Source: JAHEME01 sp034435035
GTDB taxonomy: Bacteria > Chloroflexota > Anaerolineae > Aggregatilineales > UBA3940
Assembly (NCBI GenBank): GCA_034435035.1
Contig: DAOTXW010000016.1
Span: 225,628 to 289,627 of the forward strand
DNA length: 64,000 nt
Direction of reading: 5' to 3'
How positions within the stretch are numbered: the first letter of the stretch is position 1; every line of letters begins with the position of its first letter. Below the pieces are notes generated by a model. It made no database searches. It had not been told where the DNA came from and worked only from the letters and a program-made list of their open reading frames with translations. A program made the translations under genes and the position numbers. Below are positions 59,301 to 64,000 of the stretch, in pieces.

Positions 59301-62266
59301 GGACGTGGACCGTCGAGGACATCCCGGTCGGCGATCCGCAGACCGTCACCACCGATGATCTGGGCCGCGCTTCCGTCACCTTCACCCCGCCGCGCGGCGG
59401 CATCTTCCGCATCGTGGCCACCGTCGCCGATCCGCAGGGCAACCGCCAGCGCGGGGCCGCCTATATCTGGGTTTCCGGCACCGAGTTCGTGGCCTGGCGC
59501 CAGGCCAACAATGACCGTATCGACCTCATCGCCGACCGCCGCGACTACGCGCCCGGCGACACCGCCGAGATCCTCATCCCCTCGCCTTTCCAGGGGGAGG
59601 ACGTGCAGGCGCTGGTCACGGTCGAGCGCGGCAGCATCCTGCAGCACGAAGTCATCACCCTTCCCACCAACTCGACCGTCTATCGGCTCCCGATCACCGG
59701 CGACTTCGCCCCCAACGCCTACGTCTCCGTGGTGATCGTCGGCGGCGTCACTGACTCCAATCCCGTCCCGTCCTACCGCATGGGCCTGGTCGAGATCCGC
59801 GTCGATCCCGTCGAGCAGTCCATCCGGCTCGAAGTCACCCCCGACCGTGATAAGGTCGGCCCCCGCGAGGAGGTCACCTATACCATCACCGCTGCCGACC
59901 ACGAGGGTAACCCCGTGGACGCCGAGGTCTCGCTGGCGCTGGTCGATCTGGCCACGCTCTCGCTGGCGCCGCCTAACAGCGGCTCCATCGTCGAGCACTT
60001 CTACGGCCTGCAGGGGCTGGGCGTGCGGACGGCTGTTCCGCTCGGCTATCTCGTCAACCGCCGCAATCAGGAGCTGTTTGACCGCGGCAAGGGCGGTGGT
60101 GGCGGCGGCGGTGAGGGCTTCTTCGAGGTCCGCGGCGACTTCCGTGACACGGCCTACTGGTCGGCCCGGGTCCGCACCGGTGAGGATGGCGCTGCCGAAG
60201 TCACCATCACCCTGCCGGACAACCTCACCACCTGGCGCATGGATGCCCGCGCCGTCACCGGCGATACGCTCGTCGGCCAGGCGCAGGTCGATATCGTCTC
60301 GACTCGCCCGCTGCTGGTCCGCCCGCAGACGCCGCGCTTCTTCGTCGCCGGCGATCAGTCTGCGCTCTCGGCGGTGGTCAATAACAATACGCCCGATGAT
60401 CTTGAGGTCACAGTGACGCTCCAGGCATCCGGTGCTCAGATCGTTGGCCGGTCGGCTCAGCAGGTGCGCGTCCCCGCCGGCGGCCGCGCCGACGTGAGCT
60501 GGTCGATCGAAGTCGATGCCGAGGCCCGCTGGGTCGATCTCACCTTCACCGCCGGGGGCGGCGGCCTCTCCGATGCCTCTAAGCCCCCCCTGGGTGATCC
60601 CGCCAACGGCCAGATGCTGCCCGTTTATCGCTACGAAGTGCCGGAGACGGTCGGCACAGCCGGCCAGCTGGTCGGCGAGGCCGCCCGCATCGAGGGCGTC
60701 GTCCTGCCCCCCACCTACGACGTGACACAGGGCAATGTCCGCGTCCAGATCGATCCGTCGCTGGCCGCCAGCACGCTGGAGGGCCTCGACTATCTTGAGC
60801 ATTACCCCTACGAATGCACCGAGCAGACCGTCAGCCGCTTCCTGCCCAACGCCATGACCCTGCTCGCCTTCCGCCAGTTTGACCTGCAGGACGCCGCGCT
60901 GGAGGCGGCTCTGGAGCGCAACCTGAACGTCGGTCTGCAGCGTCTCTATGCCCAGCAGCACATCGATGGCGGCTGGGGCTGGTGGGTCAACAGCCCCAGC
61001 AACCCCACCGTCACCGCCTATGTGGTGCAGGGGCTGGTCGCCGCCTCCGAGACCGGCGCCGCTGTGGAGGATCGCGTCCTGAATGACGCCGTTCGCTACC
61101 TGCAGGGGCAGCTTCGCCCCCTCGATACCCTGGACGATCACAGCCTGCTCAACCGCCAGGCGTACATGCTGTATGTGCTGGCCCGCGCCGGCCAGCCGGA
61201 TGCCAGCCGCACCGTTCAGCTGTTCGAGAACCGCCAGTCCCTTGCCATCTGGGCGCGCGCGCTGCTGGCCCAGACCCTCTGGATGATCGACCCCGCCGAC
61301 CCGCGCCTGCAGGACATCCAGTCCGATCTCGTCAGCAGCGCCCTCGTCAGCGCCACCGGCGCGCACTGGGAGGAGCCTGAGCGCGACCGCGCCAACTGGG
61401 CCACCGATACCCGCACCACAGCGATCGTCCTGGATACCTTCGCCCTGCTCTGGCCGGACAGCGACCTGGCCCCCAACATCACCCGCTGGCTCATGATCGC
61501 TCGCCAGGGCGGCCACTGGGAGACCACTCAGGAGACCGTCTGGGCGCTCATCGGCCTCTCTCACTGGATGGTCGCCACCGGCGAGCTGGAGCCGGACTTC
61601 ACCTGGGAGTTCACTTTCAACGGTGCCCCGCTTGCCAGCGGTCAGGCTGTCCCCGCCTCCGTCACGGAGTCCGAGGTCATCACCATCGATGTCCGCGACC
61701 TCATGCGCGATGAGGTCAACCGCCTGCTGTTCGAGCGCACTGAGGGACCCGGCCGCCTGTACTACACCGCCCATCTGACCGCCTACCTGCCGGTCGAGGA
61801 GGTCGAGCCGCTGAACCGCGGCATCGTCGTCACGCGCCGCTACCTGGATTCGCAGGGCCGCCCGGTCACGCAGGGCCGCGTCGGCGATGTCCTCACCGTT
61901 GAGCTCACCCTGATCGCGCCCGCTGATCTCTACTATCTGGTCGTTGAGGATCCCTACCCCGCAGGCGCGGAGGCCGTCGATGCCGGCCTGCTCACGGAGA
62001 GTGTCGTCGGCGAGCGTCCGCAGGTGGAGCCCTCCGATCCGCTCGCGCAGGGCTGGGGCTGGTGGCTGTTCACCGAAACCGAACTCCGCGACGAGAAAGC
62101 CGTCCTCTTCGCCGACTTCCTGCCTGCGGGCACCTATCAGCACCGCTACCAGGTTCGGCTGGGGCTGCCGGGGGCCTATCGCGTCATCCCGCCGGTTGCC
62201 CGCGAGTTCTACTTCCCGGAGGTCTACGGGCGCGGCGAGGGGATGCTGTTCACCATCTTGCCATAA
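56318..62266 (+). CDS. Bacterial alpha-2-macroglobulin lipoprotein with thioester
   Basis: The 1982-residue protein has a lipoprotein signal (lipobox LMAC, Cys26), then Pro/Thr-rich linker and several Ig-like domains (SbsA/Big_5 type, each opening with a P-x-x-G-x-x-x-P pattern). MG2-like domains, including YTDRPLYRPGQEVFFKGILR, follow. A Gly-rich bait-like loop lies near residue 1256, next to FFEVRGDFRDTAYWSARVRT. The thioester is in YPYECTEQTVSRF, with Cys1500 and Gln1503, followed by the alpha-helical domain (GWGWWVNSPSNPT). It should trap attacking proteases at the cell surface. No penicillin-binding protein PbpC partner, usual in proteobacteria, is nearby. Confidence 0.94.
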   Translation: MNRQTLAYRRAFSVTLLAFVLALMACNIPGCAPQPGPTPPGGTAIPPTVDPASLPPTNPRIVAQRPYPGEELPLDGSVDIYFDQPMDRVSVERALRIEPAVQADVTWIDDSTVRVTPRSGELKRAARYRVSVGEGAESRRGLQMEQTFVVDVQTVGFLQVGEAVPAPDAAGVAADAVITVFFNRPVVPLGIAGDASGLPQPLTFSPDIPGAGEWINTSIYQWTPSAPLAGSQTYTVTVQGDLADQTGGIMEAPYSWSFTTLPPDVTTVLPASSASDVGLDQPVQVTFNQPMDRASTERAFLLERTDRQAVEAVPGRFSWDESGQIMTFNPAGGLQLDAIYQASLSASARAATGAATLSRDFTWTFQAVRTPAVLSTEPFGGQQGVPSYYGVRFLFTAPMDPDSFTEDMVVTDPPLPDTASFYYSDYDRSWNVSAEWLPSTTYTVTLQPGASDPYGNRISDPYTFSFTTGPLDPWVQINAQGLVGYYDSAVETELFVLYRNVSRLDFQLARLPLGDFARLTGPDAYSYFDSYTPAAGDTLREWSIPSEGALNEAVYARVPLTTPEGRSLEPGTYLLTLDAPEVQYGRIRHLIVVTNANLTLKSSFDESLVWLTDLRTGQPLSGIPVTLYNERFGAVADGVTGRDGVLELEAPHRANLWSIQYAVAEGGGVFAVATTDLGEGIYPWDFGLPGFFDFQDFSLYLYTDRPLYRPGQEVFFKGILRSKNDVVYALPPDQQITVRVFNDQGDEIRTVNLPLSEFGTFSGSLTLDQEASLGYYSIMAEYHEIQTGLGFQVAEYRKPEFVVSVTPEEPAVVEGDTIRVAVDTRFFFGGPVSGAGVTWTVLADAYFFDYQGPGAYSFNDFPEDEALSPDFIPGYGEVIAEGSGVTDDQGRLLIQLPASLDDSATSRRLTIEATVTDINQTSVSNRAEVIIHRGRYYVGVSPDVYVGVAGQPQSARLLVVDWESAPVPDQDVSVQIVERRWNSVQERDQYGRTQWTWTVEDIPVGDPQTVTTDDLGRASVTFTPPRGGIFRIVATVADPQGNRQRGAAYIWVSGTEFVAWRQANNDRIDLIADRRDYAPGDTAEILIPSPFQGEDVQALVTVERGSILQHEVITLPTNSTVYRLPITGDFAPNAYVSVVIVGGVTDSNPVPSYRMGLVEIRVDPVEQSIRLEVTPDRDKVGPREEVTYTITAADHEGNPVDAEVSLALVDLATLSLAPPNSGSIVEHFYGLQGLGVRTAVPLGYLVNRRNQELFDRGKGGGGGGGEGFFEVRGDFRDTAYWSARVRTGEDGAAEVTITLPDNLTTWRMDARAVTGDTLVGQAQVDIVSTRPLLVRPQTPRFFVAGDQSALSAVVNNNTPDDLEVTVTLQASGAQIVGRSAQQVRVPAGGRADVSWSIEVDAEARWVDLTFTAGGGGLSDASKPPLGDPANGQMLPVYRYEVPETVGTAGQLVGEAARIEGVVLPPTYDVTQGNVRVQIDPSLAASTLEGLDYLEHYPYECTEQTVSRFLPNAMTLLAFRQFDLQDAALEAALERNLNVGLQRLYAQQHIDGGWGWWVNSPSNPTVTAYVVQGLVAASETGAAVEDRVLNDAVRYLQGQLRPLDTLDDHSLLNRQAYMLYVLARAGQPDASRTVQLFENRQSLAIWARALLAQTLWMIDPADPRLQDIQSDLVSSALVSATGAHWEEPERDRANWATDTRTTAIVLDTFALLWPDSDLAPNITRWLMIARQGGHWETTQETVWALIGLSHWMVATGELEPDFTWEFTFNGAPLASGQAVPASVTESEVITIDVRDLMRDEVNRLLFERTEGPGRLYYTAHLTAYLPVEEVEPLNRGIVVTRRYLDSQGRPVTQGRVGDVLTVELTLIAPADLYYLVVEDPYPAGAEAVDAGLLTESVVGERPQVEPSDPLAQGWGWWLFTETELRDEKAVLFADFLPAGTYQHRYQVRLGLPGAYRVIPPVAREFYFPEVYGRGEGMLFTILP

Positions 62267-62333
62267 TCGCAGGCATCGGATGCTCTGCCGGGGCGGCGCA
62301 CGGCCGCCGCCCCGGCCCTACAAGGAGGACTTC

Positions 62334-62834
62334 GTGGAAATCCAGTTCACCCCCTATCAGGCCGAAGTGCTGACGCCGAACTTCCATATCGCCGGCGAGC
62401 TGCACCCGAGGGGCAATCCTACCATCTACATCAACGATTCCCAGTATCCCACCTTCACCCTCTACTCAGCGACCCTCAGCCCGGCGGCGGCGGGCGCGAG
62501 CCTCCCTGCGATGAGTATGTCCGAGCTTTATGTGGTCAAAGACGAGGTGCATGTGCTGGCTCTGCATGGTTTCGAGCGGACCTCGGCGCAGCTTCTGCCC
62601 GCCACCCACCGCCTGATCTGCTTCACCGATACCTATGTCATCCGGGGGAATTTCCACACCGGCCCGGAGACGCGCGCCGCCGATGTCTTCTATATGGGCG
62701 CTGGCCCCTTCTACGGCGCCTCCGATGTCGAGGTGTTTCCGGTCCGCCCGCTGGCCATTGAGGTCAGCCTGAGCGTGCCGCTGGCCTTCGTGCATCGTGG
62801 CGCAGTGCGCGCCTTCTATCTGCACGAGGGCTGA
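62334..62834 (+). CDS. Uncharacterised 166-residue protein
   Basis: The frame begins at GTG 62334 with AAGGAGG five bases upstream. The open frame continues upstream, but that part is antisense-like material in the macroglobulin end. The protein is largely beta (VEIQFTPYQAEVLTPNFHIAGELHP, NPTIYINDSQYPTFTLYSATL, ELYVVKDEVHVLALHG). It has no signal or membrane segment. No family was recognised. A GC-rich stem (62287-62296 with 62307-62316) separates it from the macroglobulin stop. Confidence 0.7.
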   Translation: MEIQFTPYQAEVLTPNFHIAGELHPRGNPTIYINDSQYPTFTLYSATLSPAAAGASLPAMSMSELYVVKDEVHVLALHGFERTSAQLLPATHRLICFTDTYVIRGNFHTGPETRAADVFYMGAGPFYGASDVEVFPVRPLAIEVSLSVPLAFVHRGAVRAFYLHEG

Positions 62835-62854
62835 CCTTCGGGCAGCGGTCATCC

Positions 62855-63060
62855 ATGGGGCGCTGGCTGGCCTTCGCGGCGGCTTCCCTCCCGGCGCTGT
62901 GGCTGTCGTGGCCGTACCTCCGCGATCCGCGCGCGCACGGCTTCTACCGCTTCTTCGCCTTTGAGGCTGTCCTGGGGCGGGTCGCCCTGAACAGCCCCTC
63001 CTGGTTCCTCCGCCCCGCCGCGCCCCGCCAGATCATCTCCTGGCTGCTGCTGAGCGCGGT
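62855..63060 (+). pseudogene. Truncated isoprenylcysteine methyltransferase-like gene
   Basis: The start matches the N-terminus of bacterial ICMT-family membrane methyltransferases: LRDPRAHGFYRFFAFEAVLGRVALNSPSWFLRPAAPRQIISWLLLS, as in R-x-HGFYRFFAFE-x-x-L-x-L-x-LN...W. These proteins normally continue for about 130 more residues with the SAM site RHPxY. Here similarity ends at about residue 68, exactly at the stop codon of the convergent sortase, and the frame then runs as its antisense to 63142. It is a remnant, probably after a deletion or insertion that placed the sortase here. Confidence 0.62.
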
Positions 63061-63800
63061 CAGCCGCCGCTCTCCAGGCTCGCCACCACGATCACTCGCT
63101 GCGCATAGACGCGGAAGGTCTCATTCCACCCGGCACAGGTGATCAGCGTCAGCCGCGCATCGCGTGTCGGGAAGGCGACCTCGACGGCGTCCGACTCGAC
63201 GACCTTGACCTCCGAGACCACATACGTGAATTTCTCATCGCCGTGCTCGATGAACACCCGATCGCCCGGCTCCAGCGTGTGCAGTTCCTGGAACGGACCC
63301 CAGCCCGCCCCGGGGATCGTGATATGCCCGGCCAGCACCGCGTTGCCCGGTTCGCCGGGGTAGGCCGTCCCCTCCAGGTGGGCAACCTCGCCCTTCAACC
63401 GCGAGATGTCCCACTGCCGCGCCACGAACGGCGCTTCGATCATCGGCGCCTCGATCGCCAGCCGGGGGATGAACAGCCGGAAAGCCTCTGAGGAGGCCGC
63501 CTCCGACCCGCTCGACGCCGCCGGCGTGGCCGCGGGTTCCTGAAAGCTGCGCCATAGATAGTAGGCGATCATCGCCGTGAAGCCGGCCAGCCCTGCCAGG
63601 GCCAGCCGGCTCAGCCGACGGCGCAGCGTGTAGGCGGCGTACACGTTGTAGCCGAAGGCTCGCCGCTGTTCCCACACCTGCCGGGCGCGCAGCAGCAGCG
63701 CCACGGCCGCGCCGATCAGCAGCCCCGCGATCAGTTCCACCTGATTCAGCGATGCCAGCCCTCTCGACAGGTCTTCCAGCACCTTGCCTGCTGCCTCCAT
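63060..63800 (-). CDS. Sortase (class D/E-like)
   Basis: The 246-residue protein has two N-terminal membrane helices (about 22-38 and 66-84) and a sortase barrel. The catalytic residues are His159 in LAGHITIPGAGWGPF, Cys222 in LTLITCAGW and an Arg in RVYAQR. The YPGEPGNAVLAGH opening is typical. It would anchor surface proteins; no LPxTG-like substrate gene was identified in the window, and the stalked Cys-rich protein at 6042 lacks a C-terminal sorting signal. It is transcribed leftward. Confidence 0.92.
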   Translation of the reverse strand: MEAAGKVLEDLSRGLASLNQVELIAGLLIGAAVALLLRARQVWEQRRAFGYNVYAAYTLRRRLSRLALAGLAGFTAMIAYYLWRSFQEPAATPAASSGSEAASSEAFRLFIPRLAIEAPMIEAPFVARQWDISRLKGEVAHLEGTAYPGEPGNAVLAGHITIPGAGWGPFQELHTLEPGDRVFIEHGDEKFTYVVSEVKVVESDAVEVAFPTRDARLTLITCAGWNETFRVYAQRVIVVASLESGG

Positions 63801-63820
63801 CCTATCCGCTCGCTGCCCGG

Positions 63821-63826
63821 ATTATA
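63821..63826 (-). promoter_or_regulatory. -10 element for the sortase gene
   Basis: Reading leftward this is TATAAT, 21 bases before the sortase ATG. No good -35 was seen. Confidence 0.35.
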
Positions 63827-63851
63827 CCGTACTCCGGCCCCCGGAATCGCC

Positions 63852-63875
63852 GGGCCGCGGAGAGAGCCGCGGCCC
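63852..63875. terminator. Perfect GC-rich stem between sortase and RNA-binding genes
   Basis: GGGCCGCGG and CCGCGGCCC pair perfectly over AGAGAG. It lies downstream of the leftward gene ending at 63901, with an A-rich stretch on the upstream side but no T tract on the leftward exit. It is probably that gene's terminator, although non-canonical. Confidence 0.45.
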
Positions 63876-63900
63876 GTGAGGGTTTCTTTCTGCTGGCAGG

Positions 63901-64000
63901 TTAATAGCGATCGCGATCGCCCCCGCCGCCAGGGCGCCCGCCGCCGGGACGGCCTCCCCCGCCGCCGGGGCGTCCGCCGCCCGAACGGCCCCCGCCGGAG
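63901..64000 (-). CDS. Gly-rich RNA-binding protein C-terminus, partial
   Basis: Leftward frame with TAA stop at 63901-63903, open to the right edge. Its end reads RPGGGGDRDRY, preceded by repeated GGGRPGGG. This Arg/Gly-rich tail is typical of small RRM-type RNA-binding proteins of cyanobacteria and Chloroflexota. The RRM itself lies outside the window, so the assignment rests on the tail only. Confidence 0.6.
   Translation of the reverse strand, partial: SGGGRSGGGRPGGGGGRPGGGRPGGGGDRDRY

Noticed and set aside
56294..62143. 1949-codon open frame antisense to the macroglobulin gene
   Set aside because: The sense frame has a lipobox, macroglobulin domains and the thioester; the antisense frame has no recognisable motifs and mirrors codon bias of a very high-GC gene.

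Overview
The window is a high-GC bacterial chromosome segment with dense gene packing and almost all frames assignable. The gene content suggests Chloroflexota, probably Anaerolineae-like. This rests on a dcw-type ftsQ-ftsA-ftsZ end, a coenzyme-B12-dependent class II ribonucleotide reductase, exported proteins with long Pro/Thr/Glu linkers, many lipoproteins, FHA/SH3b and MoxR-VWA surface genes, a thioester alpha-2-macroglobulin lipoprotein, and a Gly-rich RNA-binding-protein tail at the right edge. The phylum is an inference from content, not a database result.

Left part (1-17.1 kb). Cell division genes ftsQ (5' cut), ftsA and ftsZ end at a strong terminator. They face a leftward group: an uncharacterised protein, folC, and a Cys-rich membrane protein with a DEPT repeat. 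Then come a shrunken NrdR-like gene directly upstream of nrdJ, an orphan CD-NTase-like protein that lacks expected catalytic acids, and a two-gene leftward dipeptide-type ABC permease pair whose DppC member carries an N-terminal TPR-like extension. A methyltransferase, a lipoprotein with a 36-residue coupled membrane microprotein, a deoxynucleoside kinase, and a GNAT gene with a decayed sister copy follow.

Central part (17.2-38.9 kb). A long co-directional block of 14 genes looks like an envelope system: FHA-TM-SH3b protein, exported GATase-fold protein, ABC ATPase plus two membrane proteins, a coiled-coil Gln/Gly-rich protein, MoxR ATPase, DUF58, two tandem SGNH hydrolases, a BatA-like VWA protein, a CPA2-USP antiporter, a double-VWA/GATase protein, a phosphodiester-glycosidase lipoprotein and a Nudix hydrolase. 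Very short gaps and stop/start overlaps suggest one or a few transcripts, closed by a terminator at 38.9 kb. A MoxR AAA ATPase with DUF58 and VWA partners is an established association for folding or activating envelope complexes. Coupling it to an ABC exporter and twin SGNH enzymes is the best candidate for an unusual system here.

Right part (38.9-64 kb). This holds a class IV aminotransferase, a fused ADP-forming acyl-CoA synthetase, and a leftward M20 peptidase / M14-like deacylase / Ddl-like ATP-grasp operon. A response regulator without the phosphoacceptor Asp has an apparently leaderless start. Ribosomal protein S20 starts at TTG. A TPR gene, a CheY-like receiver, an alkaline-phosphatase-superfamily enzyme, two tandem flippases and a hexapeptide acyltransferase follow (a surface-polysaccharide set). 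Then come the RNase P RNA, an SH3b lipoprotein, a cupin, the 1982-residue alpha-2-macroglobulin with a small coupled upstream gene, a truncated isoprenylcysteine-methyltransferase remnant and a convergent sortase.

No tRNA, CRISPR array, insertion sequence or prophage was seen. Several promoters were read by eye; TACAAT is a frequent -10 form. Large antisense open frames, up to 1949 codons, are composition artefacts of the high-GC genes opposite them.
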